Assembly: GCA_040752855.1 (NCBI GenBank) | Contig: JBFMHP010000043.1 | Span: 1 to 23,621, forward strand | DNA from: JBFMHP01 sp040752855 | GTDB lineage: Bacteria; Pseudomonadota; Gammaproteobacteria; RBG-16-57-12 | Reading direction: 5' to 3' | DNA length: 23,621 bases | Shown here: piece by piece, positions 7,161-15,081 of the stretch | Numbering within the stretch: position 1 is the stretch's first letter | Layout: each line of letters opens with the position of its first letter | Position numbers and translations under genes: made by a program | Notes under the pieces: generated by a model | The model's input: the letters and a program-made list of their open reading frames with translations, nothing else | What the model was told of the DNA's origin: nothing | Databases searched by the model: none

Positions 7161-9649
7161 ACGCGCTGCTGATGGGCCTGCGGCAACTGCGGCGCGATTG
7201 GCGCGCCGGTGAACTGACGGTGCTCGCCTTGGCGCTGACCCTCGCCGTGGCCTGTGTCAGCTCTGTCAACTTCTTCACCGATCGCATCCACCTTGCATTG
7301 GAAAGTCAGGCGAATGACTTGCTCGGCGGTGATCTGGTGCTCGCGTCGAGCAACCCGGTCCCCGCCGCATTTAAAACCCGCGCGACACAGCTCGGCGTGC
7401 ATCTCGCCGAGACGGTCGAGTTTCCCAGCATGGTGCTCGCTGGCGAGCGCACACAACTGGCCGCGCTCAAGGCGGTGAGTGAGGCTTACCCGCTGCGCGG
7501 TCACGCGCGCATCGCACACGCATTGTTCGCACCGGATGAGCCGATCGCCGGAGGCCCGCCACCCGGCAAGGTCTGGGTGCACGGGCGGTTGCTCTCGGAG
7601 CTTGGCATCGAGGTGGGCGCGACGGTGACAGTTGGCGCCGCCACACTGCAAGTCGATGCCGTGCTTGCCAGCGAGCCGGATCAGTCGGAAGGGATGTTGT
7701 TCAATCTCGCCCCGCGCCTGATGATGAATCTGGCCGATCTGCCCGCGACTGGTTTGGTGCAACCGGCGAGCCGTGTGCGCTATCGCCTGTTGATGGCGGG
7801 CGAGGCGGCGGCGATTCAATCCTTCCGCCAGGAATGGCAACCGCGCCTGCAACCGGGCGAACAACTGGTGGATGTAAAAGATGCGCGGCCGCAGGTGCGC
7901 ACGGCGCTCGATCGTGGTGAAAAGTTTCTCGGGCTTGCGGCGCTGGTGAGCGTGCTGCTGGCCGGTGCGGCAGTGGCGTTGGCGGCGCGGCGGTTCGTCA
8001 GCCGGCATTTGGATAATTGCGCGGTGATGCGTTGTCTCGGCGCCGAGCAGCGGTTCATTAATCGGCTTTATCTCAGCCAGATGTTGTGGCTCGGGCTGCT
8101 GGCCAGCATGCTTGGCGTGCTGCTGGGTTATCTGGCGCAGGGCGGATTGGTGATAGTGCTCGGCCCACTGGCCGGTGTCGAGCTGCCGCCGCCCGGCGCG
8201 CGGCCGGTGTTATGGGGGATGCTGACCGGGATGATCACCCTCATCGGATTTGCCCTTCCACCGATTTTGCAACTCGCCGGAGTGCCGACGCTGCGCGTGT
8301 TGCGCCGGGATATGGGCCGGGTGCGGCCGAATACGGTGCTGGCTTATGGCACCGCCTTGGGCGCGATGCTGATTCTGGTGATCTTGCAGGCGCGGGATAT
8401 AACACTCGCCGCCATCGTTTTTTTCGGTTTGTTATTGATTGTGTTGTTGCTGGGATTGCTCTCGTTGCTGTTGTTGCGGCTGCTCAGGTCGCTCAAAACC
8501 CGCGCGGATGATACCTGGCGTTTCGGTTTGATGAATATCGGTCGGCGCCCCGCGCAGAGTGTGATCCAGATGGTGGGCTTCGGCATCGGCCTGATGGCCT
8601 TGCTGCTGCTGGCGGTCGTGCGCAGCGATCTGCTCGATGAGTGGGAGGGCCGGCTGCCGGCGGACGCGCCGAACCGTTTCCTGATCAATATCCAGCCCGA
8701 TCAATTGCCGGCGGTGCGGCAGTTCTTCGCTGGCGAGGGGATCGCGGCACCGAAGTTCTTCCCGATGGTGCGCGCGCGATTGATCGCAATCAATGGCAAG
8801 GCGGTGAACGAGGAGAGCTTCGCCAATCAACATGCCCGTCAAATGGTGAGTCGCGAATTCAATCTTTCCTGGGCGAGTGAGCTGCAAGCAGACAATCAAA
8901 TCATCAGTGGCCGCTGGTGGAATGAAAACGATCACGGCCGCGCATGGCTCTCGGTGGAGCAGGGGCTCGCCAAAGATCTGGGGCTGGCCATGGGCGACAC
9001 GCTTACCTACAGCGCCGGCGGACAGGAATTTAGCGCCGGGATCGTGAGCCTGCGCAGCGTCGAATGGGACAGCTTCAAACCCAACTTCTTCGTGCTCGCA
9101 CCGCCCGGACTGTTGGAGGAATTTCCGGCCAGTTACATCACCGCGTTCTATCTTCCAAGCGAGCGTTACACCGTGCTCAATGACTTGATCCAACAGTTTC
9201 CCAACATCACGGTGCTCGACGTGGCGGCGATCCTCGACCAGGTGCGCCGCATCATCGAGCGCGTCACCCTCGCGGTCGAATACGTCTTCATCTTCACCGT
9301 GCTCGCCGGTCTGATGGTCATGTACGCCGCCATCTACGCCACACTGGACGAACGCATCCGTGAAGCGGCGATCTTGCGCACCCTCGGCGCGCGCCGTGGC
9401 CAATTGCTTGGCAGTCTCGTGGTCGAGTACGTCGGCCTGGGTTTTCTCTCAGGTCTGGCGGCAGCGATCAGTGCCGGCGTGGTGGGTGTAGTGGTGGCGC
9501 AACGTGTCTTCGAACTGACCTATGTGCCCGGGCCGACATTGTGGCTGGGTGGCATGCTGCTGGGTGCGGTGGGCGTTGGATTGGCCGGCACCCTCGGCAC
9601 GCGCTTTGTGGTGGATCAGCCGCCGTTGCGGACGCTGCGGGGTGATTGA
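7157..9649 (+). CDS. ybbP: FtsX-like permease YbbP
   Basis: This 830-residue inner-membrane protein starts with a membrane helix (about 20-40), followed by a large periplasmic domain (about 45-250). A first FtsX-type helix set includes FLGLAALVSVLLAG near residue 255 and the coupling segment RCLGAEQRF. Middle helices near 395-440 and a second periplasmic domain follow. The protein ends with a second FtsX helix set containing ILRTLGARRGQL. Ten or so helices and duplicated FtsX units match YbbP. The GTG start overlaps the ybbA stop (GTGA). It is the last gene of the pair and is followed by a convergent gene after an inverted repeat. Substrate unknown; partner clearly YbbA. Confidence 0.92.
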   Translation: MNALLMGLRQLRRDWRAGELTVLALALTLAVACVSSVNFFTDRIHLALESQANDLLGGDLVLASSNPVPAAFKTRATQLGVHLAETVEFPSMVLAGERTQLAALKAVSEAYPLRGHARIAHALFAPDEPIAGGPPPGKVWVHGRLLSELGIEVGATVTVGAATLQVDAVLASEPDQSEGMLFNLAPRLMMNLADLPATGLVQPASRVRYRLLMAGEAAAIQSFRQEWQPRLQPGEQLVDVKDARPQVRTALDRGEKFLGLAALVSVLLAGAAVALAARRFVSRHLDNCAVMRCLGAEQRFINRLYLSQMLWLGLLASMLGVLLGYLAQGGLVIVLGPLAGVELPPPGARPVLWGMLTGMITLIGFALPPILQLAGVPTLRVLRRDMGRVRPNTVLAYGTALGAMLILVILQARDITLAAIVFFGLLLIVLLLGLLSLLLLRLLRSLKTRADDTWRFGLMNIGRRPAQSVIQMVGFGIGLMALLLLAVVRSDLLDEWEGRLPADAPNRFLINIQPDQLPAVRQFFAGEGIAAPKFFPMVRARLIAINGKAVNEESFANQHARQMVSREFNLSWASELQADNQIISGRWWNENDHGRAWLSVEQGLAKDLGLAMGDTLTYSAGGQEFSAGIVSLRSVEWDSFKPNFFVLAPPGLLEEFPASYITAFYLPSERYTVLNDLIQQFPNITVLDVAAILDQVRRIIERVTLAVEYVFIFTVLAGLMVMYAAIYATLDERIREAAILRTLGARRGQLLGSLVVEYVGLGFLSGLAAAISAGVVGVVVAQRVFELTYVPGPTLWLGGMLLGAVGVGLAGTLGTRFVVDQPPLRTLRGD

Positions 9650-9654
9650 GCTTG

Positions 9655-9702
9655 CCGTAGCGAGGAAACAGCTTACGATCGTCTTCTTAAAGATCGCTAC
9701 GG
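9655..9702. terminator. Inverted repeat between convergent genes
   Basis: CCGTAGCG at 9655-9662 pairs perfectly with CGCTACGG at 9695-9702, with a smaller TCTT/AAGA pairing inside the loop. It starts 6 bases after the ybbP stop and lies in the convergent spacer 9650-9782. It has no U-tract, so intrinsic termination is only a possibility. Confidence 0.35.
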
Positions 9703-9782
9703 TGACGATTGCCCAGGGTGGCGGATGCGAGTTGGCCGGGCCTGGCGTTTTGCGCGAATGTGCACGGCTTTTTTCTCCGCCG

Positions 9783-10721
9783 TCAAAGAAAATGCTTCAA
9801 CGGCTTTCCGGACGCCAACCAAATCTTGATGGATTCAAAAAAGATGATCGTTGTGTAACTCACGGCGAACCACAGGATCACGGCCTCGATCGGCAGGTTG
9901 TGCCAGGCACCGATGAAGATGCCCATCATCGCGCGCTCCTGATATCCCCACCACTGATACGGCAGCGCCAGCGTGGATTCCCAGATGAGACTGATGAGCA
10001 CGATGATGAACAGCGTAAAACTGAACGCCCGCCAATTGATGAACGGCTGGGCGCTCTTGTAAAAAGCCATGGACGGGATCAAGGCCATGATGGTGAGATA
10101 GACGAAGTACCACGGGAATCCTTCCGTGTTATTCGCGAACAGTTTTCGATACACCACTGCCAGAAAAATCAAACCGCATCCGATGATGACCGACGGCCAG
10201 TGAAAACCGAGCAACCGGTCGATCTTTGCGGCCTCGCCGCGGTAATCCGGAACATTGTATTTCTCGAACCAGTATTCGTCGCACCAAACGTACAGCAGCA
10301 AGACGGTGGCGAACCCTGATACGTAGAAGACGATTTCCTCGATCGGTATCGGTCCTCCGATCGCTGGAAAATTGATTCCCAACACTGCGTTGTGGTTTTC
10401 AAACACGAAGAACGAATTGCCAAATAGCACGTCGAGCACAATCCCAGCAGGCGCGAGCAGCGCCAACGTGTAAAAAAATGCCGTCTTTTGGAAAGTGAGC
10501 TTTTGGAATCGCCGCATCCAGAACAGCAAGGCGACAATTGGGAACAGGAACAGGCTCAGGCTGATGGTATATCCCAATGGAGAGGGATTTTCTGAGCTTT
10601 GCGTGAGCGTAACTGGCGCGATCACCGAGTTCAGCGTTAAGGCGACCGGAATCACCAATATGCAAATCAGGTATGCGACCACTGCCGCGGCGCGTCGGGT
10701 GGTTTTTAGCAAAGAGTACAT
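9783..10721 (-). CDS. Lycopene-cyclase-domain membrane protein (fused CrtYc/CrtYd type)
   Basis: This 312-residue protein has about eight hydrophobic helices. It appears to contain two copies of the lycopene cyclase domain found in bacterial/archaeal CrtYcd and fungal CarRA-type cyclases. Unit 1 carries LDVLFGNSFFVFEN leading to GGPIPIEEIVFY (PIEE at 126-129). Unit 2 carries WESTLALPYQWWGY leading to NLPIEAVILW (PIEA at 277-280), where the second Glu of the usual PxEE motif is Ala. In known family members a related enzyme closes the ends of lycopene to ionone rings. No phytoene synthase, desaturase or other carotenoid gene is in the window, so the substrate is uncertain. It converges on ybbP, and a palindromic repeat lies 20 bases upstream of its start. 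Domain call is good; enzymatic role is inference. Confidence 0.7.
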   Translation of the reverse strand: MYSLLKTTRRAAAVVAYLICILVIPVALTLNSVIAPVTLTQSSENPSPLGYTISLSLFLFPIVALLFWMRRFQKLTFQKTAFFYTLALLAPAGIVLDVLFGNSFFVFENHNAVLGINFPAIGGPIPIEEIVFYVSGFATVLLLYVWCDEYWFEKYNVPDYRGEAAKIDRLLGFHWPSVIIGCGLIFLAVVYRKLFANNTEGFPWYFVYLTIMALIPSMAFYKSAQPFINWRAFSFTLFIIVLISLIWESTLALPYQWWGYQERAMMGIFIGAWHNLPIEAVILWFAVSYTTIIFFESIKIWLASGKPLKHFL

Positions 10722-10740
10722 TCCTCAAAAGTTGTATAAA

Positions 10741-10854
10741 GTAGGTTGGGCTGACGCAAGAAGGCCAACAATTTACCGCTCTGCATGCCCCAAATGCTTA
10801 CCTTTCGTTCGGCGACCGCCGCGATGTTGGGTTTCGTACCTCAACCCAACCTAC
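10741..10854. repeat. Palindromic intergenic repeat (GTTGGGTT family)
   Basis: A 114-base element is bounded by a perfect 10-base inverted repeat, GTAGGTTGGG and CCCAACCTAC. Its right part, GTTGGGTTTCGTACCTCAACCC, closely resembles the element at the window's left edge. It fills about a third of the 307-base spacer 10722-11028, just upstream of the lycopene-cyclase-like gene. Confidence 0.6.
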
Positions 10855-10928
10855 CGTGCTGGTGCATCCCGCTCCTGGCGGGCGGGATCGAGGGTAAGGG
10901 AATACCGGTGTACAAGCCGAATTGCATT

Positions 10929-11021
10929 CTATACTAATTTTAGGCTGTCAAAAGCGAATGTATTTATGCGGCGTCAGTAATCCTTGAAAAAAATAGCAGA
11001 CTGATGGAAACCTACGGAGGT
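10929..11021 (+). promoter_or_regulatory. Possible -10 box and strong ribosome-binding site of lipoprotein gene
   Basis: The AT-rich stretch near 10930 contains TATACTAAT, a plausible -10 element, but no good -35 box is visible at the right distance. ACGGAGGTCACTGAA directly before the ATG at 11029 is a near-consensus Shine-Dalgarno sequence. Apart from this and the repeat at 10741-10854, the spacer 10722-11028 shows nothing recognisable. Confidence 0.35.
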
Positions 11022-11028
11022 CACTGAA

Positions 11029-11475
11029 ATGAAAAAGCATCTAGCAATGGTGATAGCGGTAGTGGTTGGCGCTCTTAGTGGCTGCAGTACGCAAGCGCCG
11101 GTCACTACTGAGGTAGTTATGGCTCCGGTCGAGGTCGGTACAAAAACGCCCGACTATGAAGTGATCTCGCCGACCGAATTGAGGCTGGCTCCCGGCGTGA
11201 AACTCCAGGTGCTCGAATCTGCTGAGGGGCAGAACAAGGGGTTTATTCTGCTAAGAGCGGACGGCGGTCTCGGCGGCTTCATGGCCTGCGGTTGTGTCGG
11301 CGCGACAACCAGCACGTGCAAGACGGAAAACGACAACCCGGTGCATCCATCGTGCAGCGGAGGTTACACGGACAGCGAAGGGAATTTTCATCCGTGCCAG
11401 TTGGAAGGACCTATCATCGGACCACCGAAAGACCCGTACACGCTCAAGTTCGTCGATAAATCGACTCGTAAGTGA
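11029..11475 (+). CDS. Cysteine-rich lipoprotein of unknown function
   Basis: This 148-residue protein has a lipoprotein signal, with a helix after MKKH and lipobox LSGC placing the lipidated Cys at 19. The next residue is Ser, so outer-membrane sorting is expected. The mature part has a Pro/Val-rich linker, a segment YEVISPTELRLAPGVKLQVL, and a compact region with five cysteines (87, 89, 97, 109, 123) that also holds two His. The CxC pair and the spread of Cys suggest disulfides or metal binding, but I recognise no family. It is a single gene with its own strong ribosome-binding site and converges on the methyltransferase cluster across a long hairpin. Confidence 0.75.
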   Translation: MKKHLAMVIAVVVGALSGCSTQAPVTTEVVMAPVEVGTKTPDYEVISPTELRLAPGVKLQVLESAEGQNKGFILLRADGGLGGFMACGCVGATTSTCKTENDNPVHPSCSGGYTDSEGNFHPCQLEGPIIGPPKDPYTLKFVDKSTRK

Positions 11476-11490
11476 CGAGTACACGGGGCG

Positions 11491-11556
11491 CTGGAGTCAC
11501 GGGTGTTGGGGGCGCATTTTCCATAAGACAAGCCCCCCTTTGACCCATGACTCCAG
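11491..11556. terminator. Long two-part hairpin between convergent genes
   Basis: The outer arms CTGGAGTCACGGGT (11491-11504) and ACCCATGACTCCAG (11543-11556) pair with one mismatch. Nested inside, GGGGGC pairs with GCCCCC. It begins 16 bases past the stop of the lipoprotein gene and lies before the convergent methyltransferase end, so a bidirectional terminator is the simplest role. There is no long U-tract, so it could instead be a mobile palindrome. Confidence 0.45.
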
Positions 11557-11607
11557 AAGGCGCTTGCCCTCATTGGCCTCAGTCTGGCGATCTCGGTCGC
11601 GCGCAGT

Positions 11608-12444
11608 TCATGGAAGAACAATTACATGCTTTCGTCCTATGCCAATCCAGGCTCGCGAATTCAATGATGTCGGCAAGGTAACGAGCTTATCTTTTAGGTA
11701 GCTGAGCATGATGGCGCGCTTCTCGGCCCAGACGTCTTCTCCAAGCTGGCTCTTCAATAGCGTGATCGGTGCGCTGCCGCGCACCATAGAGTCGAAAAAC
11801 GTTTCGATGTCGTTCACTGTCCAGTAGCCGTCGTAGGGAGTGATGGTTACATCGACAAAGCCGGCCTGTCGCATTTCATGGCGAAAGTTGTCTGGATCGT
11901 CGAGCGTAAGCACTTTGCCGCCATCCGCTTCTGGCTTTCTAGGAAATGCTGCCTGCATTGCGCCAAACATCATCTGCATGGCGGTCGAGTCGGAAACGGG
12001 GGCCCATGCGGTAACTACCGCACGTCCCCCGGGCTTCAAGGTGCGCAGCATCTCGCGAAAGCCACGATTGCGATCGGGGAAAAACATCAAGCCGAAGATC
12101 GAGAACGCCCAGTCGAACGTATTGTCGGCGAAATCGAGGTTCTGTCCATCCATGTGATATGTCGTGATATTTGTAATGTCGCGCCGCGCGATCTCTTGGT
12201 TGAAACAGTTCAGCATCCCCTCCGAAAAGTCGATGCCGTGGATTTCGCGGACATCGTTTTGGATGAGCAACGACAGCGTGCCGGGTCCGCACGCAACGTC
12301 CAGCACGTTGTCGGCATTGCAAAAATCCGCGACCTCCAGAGCCTTGCGGCAGTATTGCGCGAATACCGGCTGTGTCTCGGTGACATATCCTTCCGCTACC
12401 AGCGTCCAGGGTTCCGGTGTAGACATGGGATTTTTGTCGGTCAT
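11608..12444 (-). CDS. Class I SAM-dependent methyltransferase (first of three)
   Basis: This 278-residue soluble methyltransferase has a Rossmann fold. Motif I is VLDVACGPGT (47-56), the ribose-binding acidic residue is Asp72 in GIDFS, and the post-I segment is DNTFDWAFSIFGLMFF (107-122). Motif III is LKPGGR (136-141), followed by TAWAP. The fold is that of UbiE/Coq5-like methyltransferases acting on small molecules. The layout FG-x-MF-x-P, then PGGR, then W-x-P recurs in the two neighbouring methyltransferases, so the three look like diverged paralogues. The ATG at 12444 has CGAGG 10 bases upstream. The 26 bases around its start recur with one mismatch at 13495-13520. Substrate unknown. Confidence 0.85.
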   Translation of the reverse strand: MTDKNPMSTPEPWTLVAEGYVTETQPVFAQYCRKALEVADFCNADNVLDVACGPGTLSLLIQNDVREIHGIDFSEGMLNCFNQEIARRDITNITTYHMDGQNLDFADNTFDWAFSIFGLMFFPDRNRGFREMLRTLKPGGRAVVTAWAPVSDSTAMQMMFGAMQAAFPRKPEADGGKVLTLDDPDNFRHEMRQAGFVDVTITPYDGYWTVNDIETFFDSMVRGSAPITLLKSQLGEDVWAEKRAIMLSYLKDKLVTLPTSLNSRAWIGIGRKHVIVLP

Positions 12445-12541
12445 GGCCTGTTACCTCGTGATCGTGTATGCGCGCACCGCGCGCGTGGCTGATGATATGT
12501 TTGCCACGGCAGTTTGGCAATGTGGTCAGTTAAAGCCGAAG

Positions 12542-13375
12542 TTAGACCGAGCCAGTCCGTTTTTGCGCAACTGCATAGATCACATTCGTTCCAACGTAAT
12601 CGACGCCCTGCGCGGTAAGCGTGGCCAGAATCTCCTGCCGGACGCTGCGCGCCGCCTCGATGCCCATCTGGTCGATCGTCCATCGCAGGCCACTGCCCAG
12701 CGCAATGGCCCAGAAATCCTCCGGGCCGCGTAGCGGCTGATGTCCCTCTTCGTCAACGATCTCAACATGTGGCACTCCCGCATCAGCGAAAAGCTTGCGG
12801 ACAGCAGCGGGCGTCGTGATTCGGTCCCAGGGATTGTATGCCGAGTAAAGATCCGGACGCGCTCGCTGTACGGCGGCGAGCCAGACCTCGTAAGCGGGCG
12901 CAAAGATGTCCGGTCCCCATGTCGTGATCGCCAACTGCCCCCCTGGCCGCACCAGCCGCCACAGCTCTGCGACCTGTGCCTCCATGTTCGGCACGAAGAA
13001 GATTCCAAATACGCACACGACGGCGTCAAAATAGCCATCCGGGAAGTCCAGCGCGGTCATGTCTCCCCGGCGAAACTCTACGTTGCTCAGCCCCCCGGCT
13101 GCCGCCTTCGTGCGGCCAAGCTTCAGGAGTTCCTCCGCGAGGTCGATCGCAATGACTGTTCCCTCGGGACCTACGGCATGCGCGGCGGGTAGTGCGGAGG
13201 CACCCGTTCCGCAACACAGGTCTAGAACCCGTGCGCCCCGGCGCAGCTGCATGCGTTCGACCGTCTGCCGGCCGTAACGATCCCAGAAACCCAAAGGCTC
13301 GGCGTCGAAGGTGTCGGCGGCAGAATTGTAGGTTCTCTCCGCCTTCAGCTTCGCTGTTTTTAAAGCATCGGTCAT
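12542..13375 (-). CDS. Class I SAM-dependent methyltransferase (second of three)
   Basis: This 277-residue UbiE-like methyltransferase has motif I VLDLCCGTG (50-58), acidic residue Asp78 in AIDLA, post-I FDAVVCVFGIFFVP (116-129), motif III VRPGGQ (142-147) and TTWGP after it. I chose the ATG at 13375, with GGAGGG 5 bases upstream, over the in-frame ATG at 13399, which lacks a ribosome-binding site. It is 97 bases upstream of the first methyltransferase and 283 bases downstream of the SnoaL-like gene, all on the minus strand. It resembles its neighbours in fold and in the motif around FG-x-FF-x-P but is clearly diverged. Substrate unknown; a small-molecule or quinone-like acceptor is a guess from the family. 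Confidence 0.86.
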   Translation of the reverse strand: MTDALKTAKLKAERTYNSAADTFDAEPLGFWDRYGRQTVERMQLRRGARVLDLCCGTGASALPAAHAVGPEGTVIAIDLAEELLKLGRTKAAAGGLSNVEFRRGDMTALDFPDGYFDAVVCVFGIFFVPNMEAQVAELWRLVRPGGQLAITTWGPDIFAPAYEVWLAAVQRARPDLYSAYNPWDRITTPAAVRKLFADAGVPHVEIVDEEGHQPLRGPEDFWAIALGSGLRWTIDQMGIEAARSVRQEILATLTAQGVDYVGTNVIYAVAQKRTGSV

Positions 13376-13494
13376 ACGGCCCTCCAGGCATTTAGACATT
13401 TTTGGTTAGTGCAAAATCTTCACCAGATCACATTCTGGCAGCCTAAATAGGTCACGGACTCACAGAGTTTTTTCGCCAAAAAAATACTCAAAAA

Positions 13495-13520
13495 CATGGC
13501 CAGTTACCTCGTGATCGTGT
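13495..13520 (-). repeat. Duplicated leader and start region of a methyltransferase gene
   Basis: Twenty-five of 26 bases match 12442-12467, which carry the ribosome-binding site and ATG of the methyltransferase at 11608-12444. In this copy the ATG at 13497 opens only a 25-codon frame (MFLSIFLAKKLCES...) ending at a TGA. It may be the relic of a further gene copy, a leader peptide, or a captured translation-initiation region. The 283-base gap that holds it (13376-13658) otherwise contains only the hairpin at 13610-13630. Confidence 0.6.
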
Positions 13521-13609
13521 TCGACACTCCCGGCGCATAAATCATGCGAGCCGGAGATGAATTTATTAATCTTGCGATCAATTATATCTGCAAAGTATTT
13601 CGATACTGT

Positions 13610-13630
13610 CCCTCTCCCGCAGGGAGAGGG
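13610..13630. repeat. REP-like hairpin (CCCTCTCCC family)
   Basis: A 9-base perfect stem, CCCTCTCCC and GGGAGAGGG, with a 3-base loop. It is the same family as 6244-6281 and 16195-16230. It lies 28 bases after the stop of the SnoaL-like gene and may separate the operon into two transcript levels (inference). Confidence 0.6.
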
Positions 13631-13658
13631 AATTGCACCAGACATATATCGCCGCTAG

Positions 13659-14090
13659 TTAATAACCTGAAGCAACCACTCCCGTGACGCCAAAATTCGC
13701 ATCGCGTGGTTGCGGCGTGCTGAACGCGATCGACTGTCGCGTGAACTTGTCTCCGTCACAGATGAACGTGTCGGTTCCGAACGGATAGATGTGTTGCTTG
13801 GACGCGGCGTGCCACGTAATAAATAACGTATCGTTACACACATGCAACGTGTCCACAGTCAGTCCAGGCGAGTCGCCGCGCTCGATGTTGCCGAACTCGG
13901 CGAGCAGGGCGCTGTAAGCAGTTCGAATGCGATTAACGCCTTCGTACACGCCATCCGGCGTGACGACGACCGAGTGTTCTCCGAAGTCGCGAAGGACCGC
14001 GTCGAGGTCTCCGGAGCTAAATGATGCAACATGCCGTTTGAATACATCCAGTACTCGGATTTCCTGGGCGGTGTGGTTTTGTTTCGACAT
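13659..14090 (-). CDS. SnoaL/NTF2-like small protein
   Basis: This 143-residue protein has the size and pattern of the NTF2-like cone fold: an N-terminal helix (FKRHVASFSSGDLDAVLRDF), a strand (HSVVVTPDGVYEG), a helix (NRIRTAYSALLAEF), then several beta strands including DTLFITWHAAS and YPFGTDTFIC. Members range from ketosteroid isomerase and polyketide cyclase to ligand-binding proteins of unknown role, and the sequence does not decide among these. AGAGGA lies about 9 bases before the ATG. It sits 34 bases after the third methyltransferase, so it is almost certainly co-transcribed with it and may act on the same small molecule. Confidence 0.8.
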   Translation of the reverse strand: MSKQNHTAQEIRVLDVFKRHVASFSSGDLDAVLRDFGEHSVVVTPDGVYEGVNRIRTAYSALLAEFGNIERGDSPGLTVDTLHVCNDTLFITWHAASKQHIYPFGTDTFICDGDKFTRQSIAFSTPQPRDANFGVTGVVASGY

Positions 14091-14124
14091 AATTGATTTT
14101 CCTCTGAGCGGTTGATGTTGTGCC

Positions 14125-14985
14125 TCATTGACGGGTGATCACGACCTCGAGGTACTCGCTGGGCACCACCAGCGAGTGCTGCCCACCCACGTTGTGGTGT
14201 TCGAGCAGCGCGGTAAGATCCTCGGTCAGGCGCGCCTGCTGCTCGGCATCAAGCGCGGCGAACGCCTTATGGGTCGGCCCATAATAGTTGCGGAACAATT
14301 CGATCCAGTGCGCCGGAGAGTGAAAGCGAAAATTGAAATAACGCCGCTCGCAATGAATATCGGTGGCATCCGAACCGAACAGTTCCACGATGCGCGGTTC
14401 GCTGCCCCACAACATTGGAGATTGCAGTCCGGCCGGAGGCGGAACGTGGCGCGCGATCACGCGGAATAGATCGCCGAGGAATCCTTCCGGCGTCCAGTTG
14501 GCCATGCCGATGCGCCCGCCACTGCGCACCACCCGCACCAACTCGCGCGCTGCCTTGTTTTGTTGCGGCGCAAACATTACTCCGAAGGTGGACAGTGCCA
14601 CATCAAATGATCCATCACGATAGGGCAACTCCTCCGCATCCGCTACTTCGAACCGGATCTCCAATCCCTCGGCCCGGGCGCGCGCGGCACCTTTATCGAG
14701 CAATCCTTGTACGTAGTCGGTGGAGGTCACATCGGTGAAGCGCCGCGCGGCGGCGAGTGTTGCATTACCGTTGCCTGCGGCAACATCGAGCACACGCTCT
14801 CCGGCACGCAAGTCGACGGCCTCCGCCAATGTTTCACCGACGATCTGCAAGCGCAGCCCGATGGTGGCGTAGTCGCCGCTGGCCCACGTAGCCTGTTGGC
14901 GTTGTTTGATCGCATCGAAGTCGAGGGCCTGATTGCTCGAGGATGTAGACTTTTCCGTTGCGTATTCACTGAGTTGCTGTCTCAT
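14125..14985 (-). CDS. Class I SAM-dependent methyltransferase (third of three)
   Basis: This 286-residue UbiE-like methyltransferase has motif I VLDVAAGNGN (65-74), acidic residue Asp90 in STDY, post-I SFDVALSTFGVMFAP (126-140), motif III VRSGGR (153-158) with Ser where Pro is usual, then ANWTP. The ATG at 14985 is chosen because AGGAGGTCACC directly precedes it; an in-frame upstream ATG at 15108 would add 41 non-family residues across the promoter region. It is the first gene of the minus-strand cluster and is divergent from the AraC-type regulator 176 bases away, which suggests direct control by it. Substrate unknown. Confidence 0.87.
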   Translation of the reverse strand: MRQQLSEYATEKSTSSSNQALDFDAIKQRQQATWASGDYATIGLRLQIVGETLAEAVDLRAGERVLDVAAGNGNATLAAARRFTDVTSTDYVQGLLDKGAARARAEGLEIRFEVADAEELPYRDGSFDVALSTFGVMFAPQQNKAARELVRVVRSGGRIGMANWTPEGFLGDLFRVIARHVPPPAGLQSPMLWGSEPRIVELFGSDATDIHCERRYFNFRFHSPAHWIELFRNYYGPTHKAFAALDAEQQARLTEDLTALLEHHNVGGQHSLVVPSEYLEVVITRQ

Positions 14986-15039
14986 GGTGACCTCCTGAAT
15001 TTTGGGCTGGTTGAGGATGACAACGTAGTCAGTATGGAC

Positions 15040-15081
15040 ACGCCGCGGCGTTGACACTTTACTTGGCGTCTGCCATATATG
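15040..15081 (+). promoter_or_regulatory. Candidate promoter of the AraC-type gene with overlapping palindrome
   Basis: TTGACA at 15051-15056 is a consensus -35 box. The best -10 is TATATG at 15076-15081, with a long 19-base spacer. A perfect 12-base palindrome, ACGCCGCGGCGT (15040-15051), abuts and overlaps the -35 by one base. It could be an operator in the 176-base divergent spacer. AraC-type proteins more often bind direct repeats, so this is tentative. No clear promoter for the divergent methyltransferase gene was found. Confidence 0.35.

Noticed and set aside
6899..8008. A 369-codon minus-strand frame opposite ybbA-ybbP
   Set aside because: It lies antisense to two clear genes with intact motifs. 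Long antisense frames are common in GC-rich DNA, and no domain is visible.
9522..10319. A 265-codon plus-strand frame across the ybbP end and the lycopene-cyclase-like gene
   Set aside because: It overlaps two well-supported genes in other frames and its translation is low-complexity and charged, without family motifs.
13460..13645. A 61-codon minus-strand frame in the gap after the SnoaL-like gene
   Set aside because: It runs through a REP-like hairpin and lacks a ribosome-binding site. The duplicated start region in the same stretch is in another frame.
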